Assembly (NCBI GenBank): GCA_022925895.1
Contig: JAKSYS010000120.1
Coordinates: forward strand, 1-64,000
Source: Fragilaria crotonensis
Lineage: Eukaryota; Bacillariophyta; Fragilariophyceae; Fragilariales; Fragilariaceae
Reading direction: 5' to 3'
DNA length: 64,000 bases
Shown in pieces: positions 22,679 through 34,133 of the stretch. The first letter of the stretch is position 1, and the number at the start of each line of letters is the position of its first letter. The notes beneath the pieces are model-generated. The model had not been told where the DNA came from. It was given only the letters and a program-made list of their open reading frames with translations, and did not search any database. The position numbers were made by a program, and so were the translations under genes.

Positions 22679-23769
22679 ATGAAAGTTTTGTCAGTTATTG
22701 TGGTAGTTCTCTGTTGTTTGCCATTCAGCTGCGCATTGACGGTGTCTCCATCTCTAGCTGTCCAACGACAACGATTCGTTGCATCAGGTGGTGCTGCTAG
22801 TGGTGCTTCTAGTGGAGCACGAAGAACATTGAGAAATGCGCCAGTCTTGGCATCAACATCATCATTGACAACAGGAACATTTACATCATCCACACCAACG
22901 TTGGAGCAGCTCAAACTTCAAATTCTTCAGCTTGGGGCTGCCCTGGACCGAGGTCAATCGTACAATCCCACCTCGGGAGAGCAGTACCGTAAATCCATGG
23001 ATACTGCCAGATCCAAAATTCTCGATTTACTGGAACAGTACCCGAACAATGTACCGAAAACACTAGACGATATTCAGGGAGAGTGGGAACTAGTTCTGAG
23101 TACCGTCAAGCATGGGATCTTTCGATCCAGTCCATTCTTCTTGGCGGTTCAAGAAGCATTTTCGTTTGCCGAAGAGAAAGGTACGTCGTAATGTGTGCAG
23201 TCGTTGTCAGTTCTGCCTTCGAATCTATAAACTAACTAATACCTTAAAAACATTCAACAGAAGCCTTTGGAGAAGACAAGGCCACGTTGTTTTTCAAGTT
23301 ACACGAATTGCAAACATGCTCGTGGGGCGTTTCCAAGATTGGTCGGGTGGCGCAACAGATTGATCCCAAGACCGGCTACCTATACAGTGAATTCGATACC
23401 AGCATCTTCTCTCTCACAGTCATTCCAATCTTGGGATGGTTCAAACTCTTGCCCACGTTCGGTGGATGTGTCATAACCGCAGCCAAATGCATATCATTGG
23501 AAGAGGGACTTTTGAAGATGGAAGTTGATTACACCACGTCACGTCCAGTGGAGGGTTTGTCGGGATTGGGGGAGTGGATTTGGTCTGTCAAGGTACCTGT
23601 GGGTGATGTTTGGAAACTTCTGCCGTGGAACAAGGGACGACCCGCGTCATGTTCCGTGTTTGTGAAGTACGTGGATGATGACTTTCGCATTGTGGAAGAT
23701 CCAAGCGGAGATTTGTTTGTTTATACGCGTCCTGTACTCTCGAGACCTCTTGACCTCATTGAAAACTGA
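22679..23769 (+). CDS. Plastid-lipid-associated (PAP/fibrillin-like) protein
   Basis: Two exons, 22679-23180 and 23261-23769, around an 80-nt intron (GTACGT donor, ACTAAC branch site, CAACAG acceptor). The join is in frame and gives 336 aa. The N-terminus MKVLSVIVVVLCCLPFSCA is a signal peptide, followed by a Ser/Ala-rich region consistent with a bipartite plastid presequence, although no clear F at the cleavage point is seen. An upstream ATG at 22643 is also in frame. The mature part has the PAP/fibrillin pattern: LLEQYPNN...LDDIQGEWELVLST, later SFSL-type beta strands, and the terminal DDDFRIVEDPSGDLFVYTR. Family members bind hydrophobic small molecules in thylakoids and plastoglobules. A role in stabilising photosynthetic membranes is inferred from the family. 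Confidence 0.85.
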
Positions 23770-25040
23770 TTGATATCCCCCAAAAGAATCACACCTGAGT
23801 ATTCAGGAATGATTTTCCCTACTTTCTTGCAGTGATGTGGTGGATAAAAATTCGTGTGACTGAGGAAGTACCTGACAAAGAAAGTAACTAGATGATGCAT
23901 CGCTGTAATCGACCTCGCTTGCAACACAGGCGTGCATATGGCTTTAAGGTTTGCCACTCCGGTATGGTATTCAATTCTCTTCGGTGATGACGGTCGCTCG
24001 GAATACATCGGGGACTCATGGTTGTGCAATTATTGATTGTGTTTGCCATGACTGCTTATCGTCTTACTGCTACTGTCCTATCGTTATTGCAACAACCGAA
24101 TAGTGAGTACAAGTACCTGGTACTTGTACTGGAGTACTCCCTCAACTGGAGTACCAGTCGTAGAGGACGTTTCCGACGTCTGTATTTCATAATCTTTGAC
24201 ATAGTACGCATGGGTCCAGTATTCAGGCGCTGTAAGTTGTACTGTAAGCTCATTGCACATTGCACAGACTCGGATGCCTCATATCGGCACAGTACTACTA
24301 GTACCCCGTTTATGTAACGGAATATGTGCAGTAGGACCATAATGAATTCGTCCTCGCTCGATTGCCACATGCTCATACTGTCATACTGTTTGGATTCTAA
24401 TATCATCATCCATTTTTTCTACGCCGATAGCCAAATTCGTCGCAGTCATTTTTCAGTTCTTCAATATTTTACTGTACTCGTACTACAGTACTGTAGTATG
24501 TTACAAAGACTCTCTCTAATATGATAGTCTCGGCCTATCATACGTTTTCACAAGACTCCTCTCATGGAACTTGAGACTTTATGAAAATGTAGTACTCCGA
24601 GTACGTCCATACATGTGGATCAGATTTATTTAAAGACATGCATAAATTGGTGCGCATTCCTTTGTTGTGGTCTTTCGCATCCTTTTGCTAAGCCGACATC
24701 GACATCCAAAATGACCAACGATTGCCCTTCACGTAATTATACCCACTCATCGACGCAAGTCAAAATACAGAAAATCTGCGGACCAAACTTTTTGTCCCCA
24801 AAAACTCTATTGTTAGGTTCTCTTGATAGGACGACTAGTTCTGAATTCGTCGACAATCATTCCGCACTGCAGTCGCGTGGTTGAAACTCGCAGTAATACT
24901 CAAGCATTTACGGAGAAAATCAGGGTTGAAATTGCACACTGAAGTAGTGACTTCCTGATTTGGACTCGTCCATTTCCCTGACGACGCGACCGGCGAGAAC
25001 ATTCCTTCTGTGATAGCTGTTGTTATCCGTGATCGGCAAT
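23770..25040. other. Gene-free stretch, GTAC-rich
   Basis: No supported gene. At 24103-24160 there is a dense cluster of GTAC palindromes (GTACCTGGTACTTGTACTGG, then GGAGTACTCC and GGAGTACCAG). A second cluster is at 24470-24500 and a third near 24592-24612. The short open frames have no domain signatures. Confidence 0.5.
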
Positions 25041-28000
25041 ATGAGAGTTAAACTGAATGTTCATCTACCAGCAATACTCCATGCGCTACTATTGCTGGCA
25101 GTGATGGAAGTTCGTTCAATGGAGTTTTTCACTTTGAGAAGAAGTTTTTTCAGGGATGTCATCGGCCCCAGGATGGGTGTCTTGTCTGACGATGATGTGG
25201 AGAAGAGAGTAGAGGAACATGCGGACGATGAAAGCCCTGTCGAGCGCAATGTCGATGTCAATATCTTTCTACATCAACTCAACATTTCTACCAGTATACC
25301 GCCGTCGGTCCGAACTCAATCCCCGTCGGTTAGTCCGAGTATGAACACTGCCTCATCCGATTCGTCGATGCCATCGGAAATCCCCTCGGATACTCCGAGT
25401 ATGATCATCGCGCCATCAGGCTCGTCAATGCCGTCCATCATCCCTTCTGATACACCGAGTGCGCTGATGGCGCCATCACTACCATCTGGGTCATGGTCGC
25501 CGTCCAACATCCCATCGGACATTCCGAGTTATTCTGCAACTGGCGCTCCGACCCTCTATGGCGGAGTGCCGGTCACCTTGCCACCAATTCCGTTCCTTCC
25601 AATCTCCACGACACCACCGTTTAATTTTGATTTGCAACCCGTGACTTTGCCACCGGTTCTAATTGTTTCTGCAACCACACGTCCGCCCAACGAAGTCACT
25701 CGTCCTCCACCCACTACTCCTCCTCCGACAGGCAACGGTGCAATTCCGTCCAGCCCGACGGTTCTGCAACCAATCATTATTTCTCCAACTGGCGTTGGTA
25801 CTCCTTCAACAAACAATCCGTCGTTGGTCATTTCACCATCAAGCGCAGCTGTAAGCGACACACCCACACTTGCGCCGAATGGGAATGAAACTCTCACGAT
25901 TGAGCAGTTCTTGGCGCAAACACTCACCGATGATGGGTCAATCCAAGAAGCAGGCACGCCTCAATATAGAGCGTTGACGCAACTGAAGGACACCAATCCA
26001 GAATTGGATCCCAACAATGTGGACGATCAATCGGAGATTAAAGAGCGCTATGCACTCCTTACATTGTATTACGCCACGGAAGGGGATGCATGGGCAGTCA
26101 ATACACTGTGGGGCACAGCGGATCCCCCATGTAGCACCGATGGTATCGCAACTAGTAATTGGGTGGGGCTTACCTGCGAAACTGTCACGGGTCAACAAGT
26201 CGTAAGCGATCTGTCGTTGCGAGATAACAACATGCAAGGGCAGCTACCCAGTGAAATTCGGGGCCTTACTCAATTGCGTACGTGTCAATGAGAGTTGTTT
26301 GCGCAGTTTGGATTTTGGAATCCAAAATAACGTTTGTTGCACTCCGTAGTTGTCCGCCCTAACCTTGTTGCGCTCCCTTACAGGTGTCCTCAACGTGGGA
26401 TCCAATAATATCACAGGTGTTATTCCGATAACAATTGGGGAACTTGTCTATCTTGAACAACTGGCTCTGGATGCAAACTACCTCGAAGTGAATTAGCAGA
26501 CAATGGCACCGTTACCGATATCCTACCCGATGCCATCCCGTCGCAGATTGGACTGTTGACCAAATTGCAATTATTGGATCTGAAAGACAATTACCTGGAC
26601 ACCAAAGGTGATCTTAATTTCGAATACTTTGCCACCATGTCGAATTTGAGTAAGTTGGTATTGAAATGAAGTGCGACGCGTTGAATCAGAAAGTCTTGCT
26701 CACCACACGAGAATGCTCGTGCAGGTACCTTCTTACTTCGAAGCAACGCATTTACGGGAGAGATTCAACCTTCCATTGGCAGCTTATCGTCTTCCCTAAC
26801 TGTTTTGGACCTGTCCGATAATGCCTTTGTGGGCACGTTGCCGACCGAAATTGGCAAGCTGGTTGGGCTCACGGACCTCCGGATAGCCCGAAGCGATCGG
26901 TCATTCCCTACAACTGGGAGTTGTCCTATGGGTTGCGTGAGTGGCACCATTCCAACAGAGTTTGGACAACTGGTGAATTTGAAGATATTGTGGCTTTTCG
27001 AGAATGCTCTGTCTGGGGCTGTGCCGTCGGAACTGGGGAATGTAAACGAGCTGAAGGAGTGCCTACTCAATACCAACTCTTTGTCAGGCGAGGTCCCAAA
27101 CGAATTCAGCAGCTTGGAATATCTTGGTAAGTCCGACCGACGCGTCTTTTTTTCTTTTGCTACGCTCCGCTTCGTTGACTAACGAAACATTTCTCCTTCG
27201 CAGCCAGTGTTGACTTATCGGTCAATTACCTTGGACCTTCGCTCCCCATCCCGCTCTTCAACAAAGCGAACATGACGTTCTTGTCTCTCGGGATTAACAG
27301 TTTCGCCGACGTTTTCCCTCAAAAACTGAATCTGCCAAAAATCGAGACCCTGAGTCTACGCGAAAACCACAATGTAACAGGGACCTTGCCCAAATCGGTG
27401 GGTAACCTTACAACGTTGCAGAGTTTGGATTTGTCTTTCTGTGGCTTGAGTGGAACGGTGCATACGGAAGTTGGTGATATGATATCCCTCACCCAATTTG
27501 ATGTTGAGCAAAATTTCTTCGTCGGCACTCTTCCTCCGAGTTCAGCAGATTGACAGACCTGCGTTATCTCAACTTTTATTACAATGAATTGTCTGGAGCA
27601 ATACCATTGGAACTGGCATTCTTGGCCAATCTGGAATTGCTTGATCTTGGATCTAACTACATGTCAGGATCCTCTCCCGATATCCTTGGGCTTCCTGACG
27701 AACCTTGTATCGATTGCGATCGATGACAATGCTTTCACTGGTCCATTACCTGCAGATCTCGGGGCTTAGTTCCGTAAAGGAGTTCAGACTCGGTCTCAAC
27801 ATTTTCTCTGGCCCCATACCGTCTCAACTGGGAGCTCTTACGTTGCTGTATGTGATGGATCTCACCAACAACACCTTGACAGGATCAATACCAAGTACCT
27901 TGGGAAATTTGGTGGCTCTTTCCAAGTTGGATCTCTCCTCAATCAACTAACGGGCACGATACCGACTGATCTCGCGAAGTTGACTGATCTAGGTAAGTTC

Positions 28001-28236
28001 TGGCACATCCATGATTCTCTTTGAGATGCACGAATGTTTGTATGCTCCTGTGAATAAAATGTAACTAACACTAAAGTTTTCTAATTGTTTCGACAGAGGA
28101 ATTATATCTTCACGAGAATTCATTCGTCGGAACCGCACCTGCAACAGTATGCGCCATCCAATTAACGAACTTCACTACGGATTGTGCCGGTGCCAAGCCG
28201 AACGTGACGTGTGATTGTTGCACTGAATGTTATTAA
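25041..28236 (+). pseudogene. Second secreted LRR gene, several frame changes
   Basis: Same architecture as the 2.4-12.7 kb LRR gene. It has a signal peptide (MRVKLNVHLPAILHALLLLAV), a Ser/Pro stalk with repeated PSSIPSDTPS-like units, the LTDDGSIQEAGTPQYRAL cap, about twenty LRRs and the end CDCCTECY. GT-AG introns lie at 26278-26383, 26650-26724, 27127-27203 and 27993-28096. Unlike the first gene it has frame changes near 26490, 27540, 27680, 27770 and 27940, each of one or two bases, yet the LRR consensus continues straight through them. This is either a young pseudogene or a functional gene carrying assembly indels. The two genes share exon phase and termini, so they are paralogues. Secreted or wall location is inferred; no ligand is known. 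Confidence 0.75.
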
Positions 28237-28353
28237 CAATGTTGGGAGATGGGAGTTAGGGGCTTTATAATCACGCTATAGCAAGCTTTTAGGTAACATG
28301 CAAGGACAAGGATGTTTCATTTGACTAATCTATATGTATATCGTGTATTGACT

Positions 28354-30068
28354 TCATGTTGAACTGCCAGTAGTGTTTGTATCTCGCGGCAAGATGATGA
28401 CTTCTAAGGAAATGTTTTCAGTGGGCAGCGTCAATGGCGCCATTCCTCCACCGCCGTGCCCGCCGTGACTTCCGTTTGAGACATAGTCAAGCAAGTCGAT
28501 CCGAGTGACGATCCCACTAATGACAGACCGTGTGAGGACCGAACCTCTGTTGGCAGGCACTTGGGCGGTGGAACTTGAGGTGACTGAGTCGCCATCGTCA
28601 ATGTCGGAGAGCTTTCGTTTCTTCTGAATGCTACCATTTGCACCTGAGAAACACCTCTGTTCTGTAATGATGAGTGCGTAGGGTTCCAAATCAAGCGCTT
28701 GCGCCAAATCAGCCAACGAATGATTCAACGATATCTTGCGAAATGTCTTGTAAATAACTCCGGCGTCCGCCACCGATGTGTCCGGCTGGGCTCGACCTCC
28801 CAACAGGGCGGAAGAAATATTGCCCTCTGTCACGACACCAATCACGGAATTGTCTCCAATGACTGGTACCATATCGAAGCCTTCATCTTTCAAGAGGGCG
28901 ATCGCGTCCTTGCAGGTCACATCTGATGTGATCGTGAGGGGAGTGTTGATGGGTAGGTCACAGACCCGCTTTTCGGCCCACCAAGTTTTGAATAGTTTTG
29001 GTTTGATGACATCATTGTCTACAAATCCATGGTCCAGCATCCAATCATCGGAAAGTGCCTTGGTCATGTAATTTCTGACTGAATCGGGGAGAATGACAAC
29101 ACAGGTCTGACCCTCCTCCAGAGATTCGGCAGCCTTGAGGGCACAGCTCACGGCAGCGCCACAACTTCCACCACAGAGCAACCCTTCGTCACGAATAAGT
29201 CTGCGCATCATGACGAGCGAGTCCAAGTCGTTGCACTTGACCCACCGGTCGATCAAGGATCTGTTGAGAACGTCAGGGATAAAATCGTATCCGATACCCT
29301 CGACTTGATACGGTTTCAATCGATTCTTGTCATTTAAACACTCCGGAACTGCCAGAATGCTCCCTTCCGGATCCACGCCCACCACGATTATATTCGGATT
29401 GTATTTCTTAAGAGTCTGTGCGAGTCCGGTGATGGTCCCTCCAGTGCCGGCACCCGCGACCAGCATATCGATCTTTCCCCCACACTGCGCCCAAATTTCT
29501 TCTGCCGTCCCCTCCGCATGTGCCAATGGATTGCTCGGATTCGTGTACTGATTCAGAATGTGCGAATTTGGAATTTCCTGCTGCAATCTCCTCGCCACAC
29601 TAATGTGAGAATCCGGCGCGTCGTAGGCCGCCTCGGTCGGAGTTCGTACAATTTCGGCTCCGAGGGCCTTGAGGACATCGACCTTTTCTTTGACATTTTT
29701 TCGGGCATGGTAATGATGCATCGATATCCACGACAGGCAGCTGCCAATGCGATTCCAATGCCCGTATTTCCGGATGTTGGTTCAATGAGAGTCGTAACGC
29801 CCGGATGGATAGTCTTGTCTCGTTCCGCGTCCAATACCATGCGCTTGCCAATTCTGTCCTTGACGGAACCGCCGGCATTGAGGAATTCGCATTTGGCGAG
29901 GACTGTACACTTGAGATTGGAAGCAACCTTATTCAAGCGAACAAGAGGAGTGTCGCCAATGGCGTCAAGGATGGAATCGCAAATGCCATCGGATTTGTGA
30001 CCTTGTTTTCGAGTTGTGGATACTGCTACACCAGCTGATCCAGATGATGAGTTGCGAGAAGGAGGCAT
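28354..30068 (-). CDS. Cystathionine beta-synthase, with one frame change
   Basis: Condenses serine and homocysteine to cystathionine, the first step of transsulfuration. From ATG 30068 ([10 protein letters not shown]) the order is: PLP-fold domain with the lysine motif [12 protein letters not shown], the substrate loop [16 protein letters not shown], the phosphate-binding loop GTGGTITG and [10 protein letters not shown]; then two C-terminal CBS domains ([41 protein letters not shown]). The conceptual length is about 571 aa, close to animal CBS. The frame changes near 29690 between MPEKMSK and [13 protein letters not shown], in an A-rich run, and fits one missing base. No intron explains it. 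The conserved sequence on both sides argues for a live gene with an assembly indel. An N-terminal haem-binding segment is not evident. Confidence 0.92.
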
Positions 30069-30922
30069 ACCTGAAAGCTGAACAGGTACTAGTGCTTTAT
30101 TGGCAGAACGAGGGCGGAGGTCTCTTGAGACTGTTGTAGACTCTCGTAGAGAGAGAAAAGTAAGAACCACAGTTCGTTTGCCACAACTGATCTCTATCTT
30201 GCTGTTTCTCAACTGTGAGACGTGTTCAGTGTTCGCAACTTGTCATTGCACCCAATTCAGAGTACTATTACTGGAGTACGACAATGTACAATGTACTGTA
30301 GACGTTGTATTGTTGTGAATAACCAAGACCCTGAGATGCTATCTAGAGATTTGAGTTCGCATCGTTCGATGCGATATTTGACATTTGAGAACGAGTGCAG
30401 GCTCGTTCCACGTGATGTCGAGAATGTCGAATGTCGAATGTCAAACGTGTCAAGGTTTCGCGCCTCTCGTACGCATACTTTACTGTGTTCTGGTACAGTA
30501 TACTGTATACTCCATGCTTTGCAGGTGTCAGTCCCTTGCGGGATTGAAACTTGAAGATTGAATTTCCACTCTTTGTCTCACTCTTTTACTCTCATGTATC
30601 ACCTCTACTGGGTGTACAATACTACAGTACCGTACAGTACAATCATACCAAGAACACACGAGTTCGGGTCTATTGTCTATTGGGTCGGGTTTGGCGCTGG
30701 GGCGAAATACTGTAAAACTGTACGCCGGAGAGCCGGAGTCGAGTCCATAGCCCATAGTCCATACGACCATACGCATATCGATACTGCCACTACTCGAGTA
30801 CTTGCTATGATACCTGGTACCGATAGTTGAAGTACTCCGCGTACACAAGATCTTCTGGAGCAAATTCTCATCCCCATTTGACAATTTCAAGTCTCCATCG
30901 GCCATCTGCAATACTCCAAGTT
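30069..30922. other. Spacer between CBS and dirigent-like genes
   Basis: No gene supported. It contains TACTGTAGACG- and GTACAGTAC-type short palindromes (30275-30305, 30490-30510, 30620-30640) and GAGTACTTG / AAGTACTCCGCGTAC near 30795-30845. It is upstream of CBS and downstream of the dirigent-like gene, so it may contain the CBS promoter. Confidence 0.45.
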
Positions 30923-31464
30923 CTACCAGGCACCGGTAGTGGACCGAGTCGCTAGTGGTGGAAAAGACAAGGATGCTGCACCAACGTACAGTGATGCCTC
31001 TGTGAAGAAGTCGACCAGAGATTCACTTTCGTAGACCGGAGTAAGCTCCACTTCTCCGTATGTGCCAGCGAACACTCCAGTTCCTCCGGTGACGGCAAGA
31101 GTTCCCCCCGAGGACATCAAATACCTCACCGGCAGCGTTGAAGGTGACCGAGGCATTGCCGTCGGATACTGTGAAATGTGAAAAAGCAATAACCACCGCC
31201 CACCAAGGTCGAAGTGGATCCAACTGGCTTGGAGAGTTGCGTTTTGTGACACAAACCACCAACGAATGTGCCATCTAAAACGGTCAAGTTCAGGTCGTAG
31301 AGGGGGTCATTGAAGATGAAGGTACTTCCTATGGAGGACGCCCTAGTAGGACTTGGAGCGACAACGGAGACGTTGTATGGTAACATTGTAAAGTCAAGGT
31401 CAATATTTCCGACTTGTGGGGCAGGCGTTGGAGGGTTCGTTGGAGGAGACGTAGGAGCATTCAT
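30923..31464 (-). CDS. Dirigent / allene-oxide-cyclase-barrel-like protein
   Basis: A short protein (about 180 aa) with a Pro/Thr-rich start and then a beta-barrel pattern: DLDFTMLPYNVSV, GSTFIFNDPLYDLN, GTFVGGLC, CFFTF / TVSDGNASVTFNAAGE, then GGTLAVTGGTGVFAGTYGEVELTPV. The GGTGVFAGTYG motif is the signature of the dirigent/AOC barrel. The frames switch near 31185 and near 31110 (a run of six G), so two single-base changes are needed along the homologous stretch. A stop precedes the ATG at 31464 by about 25 codons, and a signal peptide exon may be missing. Plant dirigents steer radical coupling; diatom members have no established role. I assign the fold, not a reaction. Confidence 0.55.
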
Positions 31465-32068
31465 TGCAAGTTTCTTGTTCGCTTTCTTGGCTCCTTCTTG
31501 CTTGGCACCTTTCGTGGGTTACAATCTCGTATCTTTTGCGACTTGGTGCTGGCCTACAGTAGAACCACGCAACTTCCCGGGGACGATGGGGCTTCGGATT
31601 TTGGCATGATTTTGGCAAGGTTCGCTTTCTCAAGGAATGTCCAACAGTACCCCTACCGAGAGTTCGGAGTACATTGTACTCAGAGTACCTGGTATTCCCA
31701 GGATAAGCATGATGGAGAAGCACTAACTATTGAGTCATTCTACCTGATGGTTACTTCGAATAGAGAGAGGGAAAAATAAGGGGAGTACATCTTCGATGAC
31801 TACCAGGGAGGCTTCGTGAAAAACGTTTAGATTCGTCTACTAGTCGAAACTGCCATAGTTTAGCATGAGGACTGAAATGCGTACTCGTATACATTTTTTT
31901 TAATAGTGGAATGCTTATTGTCAATCGGAGGCATCTGTTCCTACCTTCGCAAAGGATCGGGGAAATCGCCTACAATTCAAAAGATCGACGATATCCTGGA
32001 GCAAGGTTAAACACTTGTAAGCACTGTTATAAACGCAAAACCCACACATTTCCCCATCACTTTAATCC
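31465..32068. other. Spacer, no gene seen
   Basis: Contains GAGTACATTGTACTCAGAGTACC near 31668-31690 and AT-rich DNA near 31890. No coding support. A missing 5' exon of the dirigent-like gene could lie here but was not identified. Confidence 0.4.
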
Positions 32069-34133
32069 TTAAAAAAGCTGATCTTCCGTAGATGCCAGTA
32101 GTTTTTGAATCATCTTATCGGCAATCTCATGTTGACCCAACTTTTTCCATCGTTGGATGCGATGAATGCGTTTGGCCAAATCGGGATCATTCTGAGACTG
32201 TTGAATCAAAGTGGGTGGAATTGAACGACTACTCGTTTTGCCTCGGGTCACGGCCTCGACCAAGGCAGCAGCCGTTGCGTCTGCTGCGGCCTTGGAAGCA
32301 GGAGAGCGCAATGGGACTGGTCCAGAGTCCGCGACGAATTTTGGAATTTTATCCTTGTCTGAGGCGGACGATTGGCTTTGCCGATCGTGCTGTTGGGCTT
32401 TCAAGAATGTTGATTTCTCGTTGGCAGCAGCCTCCGTTTGCTGGGACAAGACTTGAACGGCCGCGTCATCTTCGGCATCAAGTTTTAGTTCGTCCATGCT
32501 CTTTTTGATCATTCGATCCACGATGCTTGTCTGACCGAGGGCGTGCCACCTTCGAATCCTGCCAATTCGCTCTGCCAATACCTTGTCAGTCTTGGCAGCG
32601 TCCAACATGGCTTGTGGAATGATATCTTTTGGTTGCCATACGATCTTGGTGGATTTCAAATCCTTAAGAGCCTTCTTCATCATGCGGTCAGCAATATCCA
32701 CCTGTCCGAGTGCGTGCCAACGTTTGATGCGACTGACTCGCAGTGCCATTTCTGAATCTTGTTCGGCGGCCTTGGCCAATTTGGCAGGAATGTGAAGTCC
32801 CGGTGGATCTTTACTGTTGTTGTTCTCCTTTTGATCCTCATGGCGGTTGGTAGCAGTGATCGTCTTGGTGGCAGTTGCCTGGGCCGGCGTTTCTGTCTTT
32901 TTGATGGGCATTCCAAAGTTCCAAAATGGAGCAATTCCCGTCTCGTAAGGGAAGGTTAGAGGCATGGCGTATAAATCGGATGGGATCTCCTTGCTGTTGG
33001 GTGACATCCATTCTCTCCATGTCAGGGGTTTGGATAGAAGTGAGGGACAGTGACGGAGGGCTTCCACGACAATGGGCCACCACCTCTGATCATCAACAAT
33101 CTCGTTCGCGTTGCACTTTTCGCGGTTTTTCAAATAAGGAATAGCATGAGCGCTGGCACGACAAAGGGCCTCGCGTTCGGCAGTCAGAGTGATTCGCCCA
33201 TCGCATTTGTGAACAAGCGTGACAGTGTCCACCATCCCTGAAGGGTGTGCATTTGAGAGTGTTCACAGGATGGTTGAAAGTTCTTGGGACATGGAGTCGT
33301 CCTCTGCAATTTGGTGCGCCAAGCGTTCCAAGGAACGCTTCCAGATTTGTGCCTGACGAGGTTCATCTCCGACGAAATTGAAACTGCCATGTCTTCTATA
33401 TCAAAATATAGCAACGTGTAATTGTTCGAAAGGATCATCTCTCGTCCGGTTGGTTCCAAACCCTCAAATAATCAGTAAACCATGCGTGAAGCATAGGAAC
33501 CTCCTCATCTTCCAAATAGCTCTGCACCATTTTGATCGAATCCAAGAGTTCGAACAAATGTGCGCGAACATTTGAATTGGCCTTCAGGAGGGCTTGCGGT
33601 GCCATTTGCGTGCTGGCATTCAAAAATGCCGATCGCACAAGTTGTGCTGCGTATTCGGCATACCCGGCATTTCCAGTCAAAAAGTATGCCAATCCGAGGA
33701 CAGTCATGTCCTCGACGACGCGTCCAACCTGTTCGGAATCCACCAAATGCGATGGAAATGAACTGTGGCTCGCGTCATTCTCAGCACTGTTGGCTTTTAC
33801 TCGTCCTTCGTATCCGCCGAGTATAACTTGGTTGGCTTGTTGAAGCAATTGTGCCATGGCAGATGCCATTTCATCCGATCCAGCTCGATAGAGATATCTT
33901 TCTTTGGCCAACGCATCCTCGTCAAAGTAAATAAACGAGAATCTCGCATTGTTCTTTCGATCTGATTCACCCGACAAAATGCGCCGCAAAAATGTTTTTT
34001 CATTGATTGGAACGGTATGAAAAAATACATGACTGTCCATAGAAGGAACTTGTTCCAATGTCATGCGAATATTACGAGCAAGGGCAATGAATGAACCAAA
34101 CACCAGAGTGCCCAACATCCAGCATCGGTTCAT
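32069..34133 (-). CDS. Alginate-lyase-fold pseudoenzyme with C-terminal RWHALGQ repeats
   Basis: About 687 aa conceptually. An N-terminal anchor (MLGTLVFGSFIALARNIRM) is followed by the alginate-lyase-type helical domain: FIYFDEDALAKERYLY, VVEDMTVLGLAYFLTGN, AWFTDYL, LYFDIEDMA, CEHSQMHTLQGW. It is a paralogue of the 36.2-38.7 kb gene but lacks that gene's glycosyltransferase-like domain. The NNHG motif is replaced by NNYT and the HDY...PYWWP-type motif is gone, so catalysis is unlikely. After IAPFWNFGMP comes a new tail with three 46-residue units (DNA about 32791-32654, 32620-32483, 32221-32084). Each reads IPxxL...D..LAxRIxRIxRWHALGQxxIADRMIKK. Frames change near 33450 and 33200 by one base each. 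Possibly a Golgi or surface binding protein; function unknown. Confidence 0.72.

Noticed and set aside
30601-30911. Overlapping frames on both strands
   Set aside because: No domain, and they cross GTAC-palindrome DNA; treated as intergenic.
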